Positions 44,295-52,632 of a DNA stretch of 64,000 nt are shown here, one piece after another. The translations under genes and the position numbers were made by a program. The notes beneath the pieces were generated by a model. The model was not told the DNA's origin, did no database searches, and was given only the letters and a program-made list of their open reading frames with translations. Location of the stretch: positions 1,699,501-1,763,500 of the forward strand of contig NC_017095.1 in the NCBI RefSeq assembly GCF_000235405.2, given 5' to 3'. Each line of letters begins with the position of its first letter. Within the stretch, counting starts at the first letter, position 1. The DNA comes from Fervidobacterium pennivorans DSM 9078 (GTDB lineage Bacteria > Thermotogota > Thermotogae > Thermotogales > Fervidobacteriaceae).

Positions 44295-45899
44295 ATGAAA
44301 ACTGTTTTAGAAATGAGGAACATTTCAAAGTTTTATTACGGGAACCAGGTCTTGAAGAACGTTTCTATCTCAGTGGGAGAAGGTGAGATACTTGGACTGG
44401 TAGGTGAAAACGGAGCGGGTAAGTCGACTCTCATGAACATTCTTTTTGGAATGCCGGTTATACATTCCACAGGAGGATTCGAAGGAGAAATTATCTTCGA
44501 AGGGCAAAAGGTTGATATAGATTCTCCATCGAAAGCTATGGAGCTTGGAATAGGAATGGTCCACCAGGAATTTATGCTACTTCCTGGATTTACGGTGACG
44601 GAGAATATAAAGCTTAACAGAGAAATTACCAGACCTAACTTACTCAGTAAGATGTTAGGGACCAAGGGAAAAAGACTCGAAACTTTAGATATCCCGGCCA
44701 TGCGAAGAGATGCGCGCCAAGCACTTGATACCATTAAGATGCATTCGATTGACGAGATGGAATACGTTGCTTCATTACCTGTTGCTCATAAACAATTTGT
44801 CGAAATAGCGCGCGAAATTGACAAAAGAACATTGAAGCTCCTTGTATTAGATGAACCTACCGCTGTCTTAACTGAATCAGAGGCGGAAAATTTATTGAAC
44901 ATTATCAGATTACTTTCCGAAAAAGGTATTTCTATAATTTTTATCTCTCACCGTCTGCACGAAATACTCGAAGTGGCGCATAGGATAGTCATACTTAGAG
45001 ATGGTCAAGTTGTTGCTGAGGGCAGGAAAGAAGAGTTTACAGTATACCAAATTGCAGAAAAAATGGTTGGTCGAAAGATAGAAAATGTTCAACTTCCGCC
45101 GAGAAAGAAAGAGATAAGTGAAAATAATGTAATAATGTCGATAAAGCATCTGAAAGTTCATATGCCGGGTGAGGAAGTTAAAGATTTCTCGATTGATATA
45201 AGAGAAGGTGAAATCTTAGGAATTGGTGGATTGGCTGGTCAGGGTAAGCTTGGAATTGCGAACGGTATTTTTGGACTCTACCCTGCCGAAGGTGATGTGA
45301 CTTATATGGGCAAGTCTTATCAGTTAAATTCTCCAATGTATGCATTGAAGAGTGGAATTGTTTATGTTTCTGAGGACCGCAGGGGTGTTGGCTTATTACT
45401 TGACGAGTCTGTCGAAATGAACATAGTTGCAACCGCTATCACAGCATTTGGAATGTTTACAAAGAAATTCTTGGGCTTTACTGTATACGATAGAAAAGCT
45501 ATTAGACAACATGCAGAGAATTTGATAAAAGAGCTGGACATTCGATGCAAAGGACCTACACAACCTGTAAGGAGACTCAGCGGTGGTAACCAACAAAAGG
45601 TCTGTCTTGCACGTGCGTTTACATTGAATCCAAAGCTCTTGTTTGTATCAGAGCCGACACGAGGAATAGATGTCGGTGCAAAAAAACTTGTGCTTGATTA
45701 CTTAGTAAAACTCAACAGAGAGCATGGGATTACCATCGTACTTACCTCGAGTGAATTGGCAGAATTGAAGTCTATATGTGACAGAATAGCAATCGTTGCT
45801 GAAGGTAAGCTCGCTGCAGTCCTACCACCAACAGCTCCAGATGTTGAATTTGGTTTAGCTATGGCTGGCGAGTTAAAGGAGGTAAAAGTAAATGGGTGA
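44295..45899 (+). CDS. Double-domain ABC importer ATPase
   Basis: 534 residues with two ABC domains, as in ribose/galactose and nucleoside (BMP-type) importers. First domain: Walker A GENGAGKSTLMN, Walker B LLVLDEPTAVLTESEAE, but the region before Walker B reads SLPVAHKQFVEIAREI instead of LSVAQQQ. Second domain: a degenerate P-loop GLAGQGKLGI, signature RRLSGGNQQKVCLARAF and Walker B LFVSEPTRGIDVGA. This asymmetry is usual for the family. Overlaps the next gene by 8 bp. Confidence 0.92.
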   Translation: MKTVLEMRNISKFYYGNQVLKNVSISVGEGEILGLVGENGAGKSTLMNILFGMPVIHSTGGFEGEIIFEGQKVDIDSPSKAMELGIGMVHQEFMLLPGFTVTENIKLNREITRPNLLSKMLGTKGKRLETLDIPAMRRDARQALDTIKMHSIDEMEYVASLPVAHKQFVEIAREIDKRTLKLLVLDEPTAVLTESEAENLLNIIRLLSEKGISIIFISHRLHEILEVAHRIVILRDGQVVAEGRKEEFTVYQIAEKMVGRKIENVQLPPRKKEISENNVIMSIKHLKVHMPGEEVKDFSIDIREGEILGIGGLAGQGKLGIANGIFGLYPAEGDVTYMGKSYQLNSPMYALKSGIVYVSEDRRGVGLLLDESVEMNIVATAITAFGMFTKKFLGFTVYDRKAIRQHAENLIKELDIRCKGPTQPVRRLSGGNQQKVCLARAFTLNPKLLFVSEPTRGIDVGAKKLVLDYLVKLNREHGITIVLTSSELAELKSICDRIAIVAEGKLAAVLPPTAPDVEFGLAMAGELKEVKVNG

Positions 45900-46956
45900 G
45901 ACTATGGATATCAAGAGCTTAGTTACACAGATTTTTAGGAAAGTCGACATCCCAATATTGGTTATCATCCTTTTTCTATTATCTTTGTTTGTTTTGGCTG
46001 CGTTTACTACAATTTCAATACCAGGATTAATAAGCGATTCATTGGTGAGAATTGGTATGAACGGTGTATTAGTTCTTGCTATGCTTCCAACAATTAGAGC
46101 AGGCATAGGTCCGAACTTTGGATTACCCGTTGGTATTATTGGTGGGTTGTTGGGAATGCTTATCGTCATGGAAAATCAGATAATGGGACCTATAGGTTTT
46201 TTTGTGGCAGTTGTTATTTCGATAGGCTTTAACCTGATTTTTGGTTGGATATACGCTTGGTTGCTTGACAAGGTGCGTGGTCAGGAAATGATGGTGGAAA
46301 CATATGTTGGATACTCGATAGTTGCGTTTATGTCTATTATGTGGCTTGTGCTTCCTTTTAGAAATCCTGAGATGGTATGGGCAATTGGTGGCGTGGGATT
46401 GAGATATACGCTAACACTTCAGGGATACTTTGATAAAGTTTTGAACAACTTCCTAAGGTTTAGAATCTTCGGAGACCTATACTTTCCAACTGGTTTGATA
46501 CTGTTCTTTGCCTTAATGTGTTTCATTGTATATTTATTCTTCAAAACACGGGCGGGATTGTCTATCGATTTGGTAGGTCAAAATGAAATGTACGCGATTA
46601 GTTCAGGTATAAAGCCAAGAGCTGCGCGAAGAAATGCGGTTATCCTGTCAACAGTTTTGGCAGGTATAGGTATCATTGTGTATGCTCAAAGCTATGGTTT
46701 TGTACAACTTTACCAGGCACCTTTGTTTATGACATTTCCCGCGGTTGCTTCAATTCTAATAGGTGGTGCTTCAATAAGGCGAGCTACTATAACAAACGTT
46801 GTAATGGGAACAGTTATCTTTCAAACTCTTCTGACTGTCGCGTTGCCAGTGCTGAGTCAAGTAACACGTGGTGATATCACCGAGGTTATGAGACTCATAG
46901 TCAGTAATGGCATGATACTCTACGCACTGACGCGCGCGCCAAAGGAGGCAAACTGA
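45892..46956 (+). CDS. ABC importer permease 1
   Basis: 354-residue permease of the branched (BPD_transp_2) class with about eight to nine hydrophobic segments. GQNEMYAISSGIKPRAARRNA is the cytoplasmic loop that meets the ATPase. The ATG follows AAAGGAGG. It forms a heterodimer with the next gene's product, judged by the pair and by BMP-type transporter precedent. Confidence 0.9.
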   Translation: MGETMDIKSLVTQIFRKVDIPILVIILFLLSLFVLAAFTTISIPGLISDSLVRIGMNGVLVLAMLPTIRAGIGPNFGLPVGIIGGLLGMLIVMENQIMGPIGFFVAVVISIGFNLIFGWIYAWLLDKVRGQEMMVETYVGYSIVAFMSIMWLVLPFRNPEMVWAIGGVGLRYTLTLQGYFDKVLNNFLRFRIFGDLYFPTGLILFFALMCFIVYLFFKTRAGLSIDLVGQNEMYAISSGIKPRAARRNAVILSTVLAGIGIIVYAQSYGFVQLYQAPLFMTFPAVASILIGGASIRRATITNVVMGTVIFQTLLTVALPVLSQVTRGDITEVMRLIVSNGMILYALTRAPKEAN

Positions 46957-46957
46957 T

Positions 46958-48028
46958 ATGGAAAAGAATGTAAAAAACAGAATAAAATTAATCCTTCTGA
47001 ACAATATAGTTCCCATAACTTTCTTCGTACTTACCTTAGGGGCTGTTATTGCAGCAAAGATTCCTCCTTTGTTCCTGATATCCGAAGTTGTTCGAAGACT
47101 TAGTAGAAATACATTCTTAGTCCTTGCACTTATAATACCAGTTGTTGCGGGGCTTGGCTTGAATTTTGCGATAGTCTTGGGTGCTATGGCAGCTCAAGCT
47201 GCACTCTTTTTCGTTGTGGATTGGAACATCACGGGTGTAAAAGGTGTTCTACTGTCAATGATTATCGCAAGCCTACTTTCAATCTTTCTTGGTTGGCTTG
47301 TCGGTTTAACACTAAACAGGGCAAAAGGACGAGAGATGATAACGTCCATGATTCTTGGGTTCTTTGCAAATGGTGTTTATCAGCTCATATTCTTATTCTT
47401 TATTGGTTCACTTATACCATTTTCGAAGACAGATATGCTCTTACCACAGGGTGTTGGTTTGAGGAACACCGTAGACCTTTATGGGACGGTTGCAGGTGCA
47501 TTGAATGATATACTCGTTGTGAACATAAAGTTTATAAACATATTTATCATCCCGCTTCTATTTGTAGTGGGGTTGTGTTTATTCATAACCTTTCTTTTGA
47601 AGACAAAACTTGGGCAGGACTTCAAAGCAGTTGGTCAGGATATGCACATCGCAAGGACTGCCGGTATTGACGTCGACAAAACAAGAATTATAGCGGTCAT
47701 CTACTCAACTGTACTTGCGGCAATTGGGCAGGTCATATATCTACAAGACATAGGAACGATAAATACATACAACAGTCATGAGCAGATAGGTCTTTTCTCA
47801 ATTGCTGCGCTCTTAGTTGGTGGTGCGTCCGTTAGAAAAGCCTCTATATGGAACGCTATAATCGGCGTAATACTTTTCCATACACTCTTTGTCGTTGCAC
47901 CAAGCGCAGGTAACAGATTGTTCGGGCAGCCACAGATAGGAGAGTTCTTCAGAGAATTTATGGCTTATGCTGTTATCGCATTTGCACTTGCAATGCATGG
48001 TTGGAGGGCAAGAAAGGCAAAACATTAA
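46958..48028 (+). CDS. ABC importer permease 2
   Basis: 356-residue permease of the same class, 1 bp after permease 1. The ATPase-contact loop is VGQDMHIARTAGIDVDKTR. LIIPVVAGLGLNFAIVLGAMAAQ and LLVGGASVRKASIWNAI match conserved membrane parts. A strong terminator follows, so the transporter operon ends here. Confidence 0.9.
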   Translation: MEKNVKNRIKLILLNNIVPITFFVLTLGAVIAAKIPPLFLISEVVRRLSRNTFLVLALIIPVVAGLGLNFAIVLGAMAAQAALFFVVDWNITGVKGVLLSMIIASLLSIFLGWLVGLTLNRAKGREMITSMILGFFANGVYQLIFLFFIGSLIPFSKTDMLLPQGVGLRNTVDLYGTVAGALNDILVVNIKFINIFIIPLLFVVGLCLFITFLLKTKLGQDFKAVGQDMHIARTAGIDVDKTRIIAVIYSTVLAAIGQVIYLQDIGTINTYNSHEQIGLFSIAALLVGGASVRKASIWNAIIGVILFHTLFVVAPSAGNRLFGQPQIGEFFREFMAYAVIAFALAMHGWRARKAKH

Positions 48029-48049
48029 TTGAATATCTCGAGAAACAAT

Positions 48050-48075
48050 AACGGGGGACAAGTCCCCCGTTTTTT
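48050..48075 (+). terminator. Terminator of the DUF3798 transporter operon
   Basis: ACGGGGGAC and GTCCCCCGT pair perfectly around AA, followed by six T. Confidence 0.93.
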
Positions 48076-48104
48076 CATAAGTTGATTACTATTCACCGTT
48101 CAAA

Positions 48105-48575
48105 TCATTTTCTGTACCAGTACGAAATCATAACCTTACCTGTAGAGGTTGGTAGTGCACTTATAGCAAACAAAACATCTTTTCCTGAAAGAATAATTAG
48201 ATAGGAAGGTCCTGAGCTTTTTGCAAGTTCAAAGCGATACCTGTTTTTCCCAAGTTCTTTAACCGTGACATTCTCTGTTTTGAAAGTAAATCCCGAATCG
48301 AGGACTAGTTCAACCTCAACACCTTTCTTGCCCTTAGGATACTTAATCTCAATGTCATGTGGGTGTTTCTTAGGTTTTGGCAACTTCACTGATTTTCCTT
48401 CAACTAAATCATAAGTGGCTGAGATTCCAACGGAGAAATTTAAGCCAAAATTCTGGCTTAGATAAAACGAAAGTTGCAAAGTTATATCGGGCACTTTTGA
48501 CTTTTGCTCTTTCGAGGCAGCAAATATCAAGATAAATGATAGTAAAAGCACCAACAGTATGGAAAGACGTTTCAT
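48105..48575 (-). CDS. Exported protein of unknown function
   Basis: 156 residues. A clear signal peptide (KRLSILLVLLLSFILIFAAS) precedes a beta-rich domain with the basic PKPKKHPHDIEIKYPKGKKG segment. I do not recognise a family. The ATG at 48575 has AGGAGGTG in front. It is divergent from the alpha/beta hydrolase with only 60 bp between, so the two promoters must overlap. Confidence 0.6.
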   Translation of the reverse strand: MKRLSILLVLLLSFILIFAASKEQKSKVPDITLQLSFYLSQNFGLNFSVGISATYDLVEGKSVKLPKPKKHPHDIEIKYPKGKKGVEVELVLDSGFTFKTENVTVKELGKNRYRFELAKSSGPSYLIILSGKDVLFAISALPTSTGKVMISYWYRK

Positions 48576-48635
48576 AAGCAGCACCTCCTTGATTTTAGTA
48601 CATAATAATTATACCACTAATGGAGGTGAAATGAT

Positions 48636-49469
48636 ATGAAGGATGAGTTCCTAACCTCAGATGGTATAAAGATTGAGTACGAGTACAACTGCCAGAAAAA
48701 CGATGATTTGGATGGTGAAACTGTCGCGATAGTCTTTTTGAACGGCATATTTATGCACTATGAAAGTTGGAAAATACTTTCAAAAGGTATTCCTCAAAAC
48801 ATTCCAGTGTTGTTTCACAATTTCCGCTGTCAGTGGGGTTCTGGCTGTGCAGAAGATAAAGAATGTTCATTTGAAAGACATGTGGAAGATCTAAAAGAAC
48901 TTTTAGATTACCTTGGCATTAAAAAGGCTAAGTTCATTGGCACATCGTATGGCGGAGAAGTTGGTATGCTTTTTGGAGCAACGTATCCAGAATACGTAGA
49001 GGCGATGATGATTATCACTTCTACAGCACGTGTTGACAAAGTCATGGAAAGCAAAGTTTTGAGATGGAAAGATGGTGCCAAAAGTAGAAACTCTGAAATT
49101 TTTGTCAACAGCTGGCTTACAGATGTGTACAGTGAAGGGTACATAAATTCTATCAACAATCTATCTCAGATTATTGCCTCAAGACTCACAGGATTTAATT
49201 ACGAAGGTGCTGTGAGGTTGCTCAATGTGTTTCTTAGATTAAACGACCTAAACCTACTCGAGAAAGTCAAGAATTTTGAATTTCCGGTTTTAATTATCTC
49301 AGCTGAAGAAGATAATATAAAACCAAAGAAATTTAGCGAAGAAATTTACAGACAACTAAAAAATGCCTTGCATTTAACAATTCCAAATTCAGGACATGCA
49401 GTTGTAGTTGAAAAGCCGAAAGAGATTGGTTATTTGATAAGTACATTTGTTAGAAACTGGAAATTATAA
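48636..49469 (+). CDS. Alpha/beta hydrolase
   Basis: 277-residue hydrolase. The nucleophile elbow GTSYGGEVGM gives the Ser near residue 107, ISAEEDNIKP the acid, and NSGHAVVVEKP the His. The oxyanion loop VFLNGIFMHYESW is normal. Several cysteines occur in its first third (CQ, CSF). Substrate unknown; esterase or lactonase would be usual for this sequence class. GGAGGTGA before ATG. Confidence 0.88.
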   Translation: MKDEFLTSDGIKIEYEYNCQKNDDLDGETVAIVFLNGIFMHYESWKILSKGIPQNIPVLFHNFRCQWGSGCAEDKECSFERHVEDLKELLDYLGIKKAKFIGTSYGGEVGMLFGATYPEYVEAMMIITSTARVDKVMESKVLRWKDGAKSRNSEIFVNSWLTDVYSEGYINSINNLSQIIASRLTGFNYEGAVRLLNVFLRLNDLNLLEKVKNFEFPVLIISAEEDNIKPKKFSEEIYRQLKNALHLTIPNSGHAVVVEKPKEIGYLISTFVRNWKL

Positions 49470-49518
49470 AAATTCTTCAATGGGTTAATTAAAACGCGAA
49501 CGGAGGAGATTTATTTAT

Positions 49519-50156
49519 ATGGTGTATATGAAAAAGCACGTAAGTTTTCTCTTATGTCTATTGTCTTTTCAATACTCAGTTCTTCCCATTCACCGATAGT
49601 TTCAAACATGTCCGGCACAGATATATCTAACGCTATTCCAAGAAAAGGATGGTAGTTTTGTGTGGTTGACATTCCGAGCCGTAAAAGGCGAGAGTTTGTA
49701 CTTTCAGGTGGGTACACCTAAAACTGATAAGTACAAAGAATTAAAGCCAGCAGTTGCAATCGTAGGTCCGGGATTGCCAAAAACAAGCAATTTGCCATTT
49801 GAAATTCCACATGATATGGGTGCATTTCTATTTGAATCAACAGACCCACCACAAGCGTTCTATGAATCTGTGACCGATACAAATTCCTGGATTCACATTA
49901 CAAAGACGATAGCTGTGCCAAAAACAGGAAAATACTACCTTGTAGGATATTTCGCGCCTAACGGACAAGTGGGAAATCTGTTTATCACTGTTAGAAAGCC
50001 GGAAAGATTCACTTAGGAGGACATTGTCAACGTTTTCAAAATCTTGCCGGAAATAAGAGCGTTTTATGGACTTTCTGGTCTGCCTGGATGAATGATGTTG
50101 TTATAGGGTTATCCATAATAGGCTTATTAGCTTTATTGGTATATTTTTTTCGCTAA
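49519..50156 (+). pseudogene. Decayed exported/membrane-anchored protein gene
   Basis: A good GGAGGAG site leads into an ATG (49519) and signal-peptide-like codons, but the frame meets TAG near 49597. A second frame gives SIVFSILSSSHSPIVSN in the middle. The first frame then continues from about 49639 (QEKDGSFVWLTFRAVKGE) through 118 residues of a beta-sandwich-like domain to TAG 50014-50016. Beyond that stop the same frame still reads EDIVNVFKILPEIRAFYGL, and a +1-type shift near 50090 opens a membrane anchor (VVIGLSIIGLLALLVYFF) ending TAA 50156. Several lesions suggest a dying gene. The following 232 bp to 50388 hold nothing I can support. Confidence 0.65.
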
Positions 50157-50388
50157 TTTGAAAGGAAACATGAAATAATCTCACTCATAAATATCACTGA
50201 TACCTCCCAAACCGGCATTTGTATTCTGTTGCATCTTAACTTTTCGATGCCAGTAGAATATTTCTGCTATCTTTGCTCATTCTAACATCGAGTGACAATT
50301 TTCTTGTTTTAAGATGTAAATGAGTGTGTTATCTTTCAAAATAACTCCACAAGAAAGGCATGTTGACAACGTATGGTTTAAAAAACAC

Positions 50389-51084
50389 CTACTCTAAAAA
50401 CAGAGGTCCATATAAGTCTTTTATCAAATCTTTCAGAAGTTTTTGTATATTTTCATCACTTCTCTTGAACAACTTTTTCAAATCTGGATTGATTTCGTTG
50501 CTTGGACTCTCCCACGGCCTTATACCGTTCAATTTCCTGTATTCTCCTGAAATCCAAAGGTATTTATGCAATTCTGAAACAGACGTTTTAAAGTCAAGAG
50601 AATTCAAAAGCATATAAAAATCGTGATAAAAATCGCTGTAAGTTGAGTATTTCTTGCTAGCTTTAATTTCCTCGTTTAGGTGGTAAACTACCATACGGGT
50701 TGTGACGGAATTGTAGATAGGGAATTTCTCACTTAAGAAAATATGAGCTAAAGCTGAAGAAAAGCTTATGTAGTGTTTTTCTTTTCCATTGTCTCCATTA
50801 TTTCTAAGTACAACAGTTGACAATTTATCCACAAATTCAGGTTCTAAAGTAATCCCTTCCTGCGAGACAACTTCTGATATATGATAGGCAACATCATACA
50901 CCCTGAAGATATTGGTGTTATAAAGTGAATTTACAACCGCAACTTTGACAAGTGTGGATTGCAGTGTGAAGTCTGGGAAGGTGTTTCTAACTTTTTTAAG
51001 TGCTTTCTCAATGTTTAGAAGTTCGCTAGATAAATCGTATAACTTAACGGCCGACTCAACTTGTTCTTTAAATATCTTTATCAT
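50389..51084 (-). CDS. Conserved protein of unknown function
   Basis: 231 residues from the ATG at 51084 behind AGGTGG. It is mostly helical and soluble. The stretch FSSALAHIFLSEKFPIYNSVTTRMVVYHL and the later ELHKYLWISGEYRKLNG resemble an uncharacterised bacterial family in which a FPIYDS-like motif and a LDRYLWLxG-like motif recur. I do not know a function. No mobile or toxin features. It stands alone between the decayed gene and potD. Confidence 0.68.
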   Translation of the reverse strand: MIKIFKEQVESAVKLYDLSSELLNIEKALKKVRNTFPDFTLQSTLVKVAVVNSLYNTNIFRVYDVAYHISEVVSQEGITLEPEFVDKLSTVVLRNNGDNGKEKHYISFSSALAHIFLSEKFPIYNSVTTRMVVYHLNEEIKASKKYSTYSDFYHDFYMLLNSLDFKTSVSELHKYLWISGEYRKLNGIRPWESPSNEINPDLKKLFKRSDENIQKLLKDLIKDLYGPLFLE

Positions 51085-51173
51085 CTTACCACCTCTATGG
51101 TGTTTTCGACGTGCTATCACTATTCTACAACAAATAGTCTTATTTTGTTCCGGAGTATTTGCAAAAGATTGCT

Positions 51174-51208
51174 ACAAAAAAAGCGGAGCTCTTTACCAGC
51201 CCCGCTTT
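51174..51208 (-). terminator. Terminator of potD
   Basis: On the minus strand AAAGCGG...CCGCTTT with inner GCT/AGC pairing, followed by seven T (51174-51180). It lies 29 bp past the potD stop. Confidence 0.8.
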
Positions 51209-51236
51209 GTTACCTACATTTTAGTTTGCTTTTTGA

Positions 51237-52262
51237 TTATTTGATTATCTCTTCCCAGGCTTTGTTGTACAGATCAATATGTTCTCCAATGTAGTCTATT
51301 ATTTCGCAGTTGCCAAGTTCGTCGAGCGTGTAGAGTGGCTCAACTTTTTTATATTTTTGTGCATCGGTGATAGGAGATGGTATCATCAAATAGTCAGATA
51401 TCTGAGCTGCAATTTCTGGTCTCAGAATGAAGTTTATAAATTTGTATGCCAGGTCCTTGTTTTTGGCATCCTTTAGAATTACCATGTTGTCAATCCAGAG
51501 TGTTCCACCTTCCTTTGGAACAAAGAACTCAAAATTCTCTAAATCTTCTTCAGGAATCAGTTGGAACACGTTCTCAGGATATCCGTGCACAACCCAGAAT
51601 TCCCCATTCACAACACCTTGTGCATAAGTTGTTGCATCAAATTTGACGATATTTTCTTTCCATTTCAATATGACTTGCTTTGCTTGTTCGATTTCGTCTG
51701 GATTTGTTGTGTTCACCGAATACCCAAGGTATTTCAACGCAGCTCCAAAAACTTCGCGCATATCGTCAAGGAGTGTCATTTTGCCTTTCAAATCAGCACG
51801 TTCGTATATACTCCAAGACTTTTCGTAGTCTTTGAGGTATTTCTTGTTCACTATCAAACCTGTAGCGCCCATCATATATGGGACTGAGTATTCGTGATTT
51901 GGGTCATATGTTGTTTTAGATAAGACGATAGGGTCGATATTTTTGAAATTTGGTATTTTGCTTAAGTCAAGTTTTTCCAAAAGTCCTTCATTAATCATCA
52001 TTTTAACGTGGTCACCTGAGGGAAAAACTATGTCGTATCCTGTTCCGCCCGATTTAATCTTTGCAAACATCTCTTCGTTTGATGCATACGTGTCGTAAAT
52101 GACCTTACAGTTGTACTCTTTTTCAAATTGTTGGATAACTTCTTCTGGGATATAATCTGCCCAGTTGTAGATGCGCAAAACACTTGATTTGTTGCATGAA
52201 GAAAGTAAGAAGAATACCGAAAAAACGACTATCACAAAGGCAAACAACAAGAATTTTTTCAT
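51237..52262 (-). CDS. potD: Spermidine/putrescine-binding lipoprotein PotD
   Basis: 341-residue periplasmic polyamine receptor. The signal sequence ends in a lipobox LLSSC, so it is lipid-anchored. The mature start LRIYNWADYIPEEVIQQFEKE and the GYDIVFPSGDHVKMM loop are PotD hallmarks, as is GTLWIDNMVILKDAKN. The ATG at 52262 has the right distance to AGGAGG. A TATAAT lies at 52317-52322 on the minus strand. The PotABC ATPase and permeases are not in the window. Confidence 0.92.
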   Translation of the reverse strand: MKKFLLFAFVIVVFSVFFLLSSCNKSSVLRIYNWADYIPEEVIQQFEKEYNCKVIYDTYASNEEMFAKIKSGGTGYDIVFPSGDHVKMMINEGLLEKLDLSKIPNFKNIDPIVLSKTTYDPNHEYSVPYMMGATGLIVNKKYLKDYEKSWSIYERADLKGKMTLLDDMREVFGAALKYLGYSVNTTNPDEIEQAKQVILKWKENIVKFDATTYAQGVVNGEFWVVHGYPENVFQLIPEEDLENFEFFVPKEGGTLWIDNMVILKDAKNKDLAYKFINFILRPEIAAQISDYLMIPSPITDAQKYKKVEPLYTLDELGNCEIIDYIGEHIDLYNKAWEEIIK

Positions 52263-52354
52263 GCCCATCCTCCTCCCCGTTAAATTTGCGACCAGAAAAG
52301 TTCATTTACTCTAATAATTATAACATAAAGTCAGAAATTTATGTAAAAGCAAAG

Positions 52355-52384
52355 TTGTAAAACCCAAACGTTTTGGGGTAAAAT
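52355..52384 (+). promoter_or_regulatory. Promoter of the cobalamin riboswitch
   Basis: TTGTAA (52355-52360), 18-bp spacer, TAAAAT (52379-52384), directly before the riboswitch. The spacer contains an imperfect palindrome CCCAAAcgTTTTGGG. Confidence 0.6.
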
Positions 52385-52394
52385 AATAAAAAAC

Positions 52395-52606
52395 AAATAA
52401 CCACATCCCACATAGTGTATGGGAACGCCGGTGCAAATCCGGGGCTGCCCAGCAACCGTGAGTGGGGACGAAATCCGCATAAAAGCCACTGGCTCAGGTT
52501 TTTGAGCTGGGAAGGCGTGGAGAGTAGGATGATCCACGAGCCGGGAGACCGACTATGTGGGAATCAATTCCCGACAGCTCGGGCTGTTTGGGAAATTTTT
52601 TCTTTG
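52395..52606 (+). promoter_or_regulatory. Cobalamin (AdoCbl-type) riboswitch
   Basis: The conserved core is present in order: GCCGGTGCAAATCCGG, GGCTGCCCAGCAACCGTGAG, AAGCCACTGG, CTGGGAAGGC, and the B12-box-like GATCCACGAGCCGGGAGACCG (split around 52531-52552). CCCACATAGT near 52408 and ACTATGTGGG near 52553 close the outer stem P1. A terminator forms the expression platform. It would switch off the cobamide operon when cobalamin is plentiful. The operon now begins 1.1 kb further on, behind an inserted IS. Confidence 0.93.
52566..52602 (+). terminator. Riboswitch expression-platform terminator
   Basis: AATTCCCGACAGC pairs with GCTGTTTGGGAAATT (one or two bulges) around TCGG, followed by six T. 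Confidence 0.75.
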
Positions 52607-52612
52607 ATTAAT

Positions 52613-52632
52613 AAAAGCAGATAGTGTTAACT
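52613..52632. repeat. Left end of IS: target repeat plus inverted repeat
   Basis: AAAAGC (52613-52618) is the left target duplication. AGATAGTGTTAACT (52619-52632) is the left terminal inverted repeat, 13 of 14 bases matching the right end. Confidence 0.8.

Noticed and set aside
44295-45899. Degenerate second P-loop (GLAGQGKLGI) as a broken ATPase
   Set aside because: An imperfect second Walker A is normal in double-domain sugar/nucleoside importers of this class.
50250-50365. Minus-strand fragment reading CLSCGVILKDN
   Set aside because: About 30 codons, no ribosome site and no recognisable family. It could be a relic, but I cannot support it.
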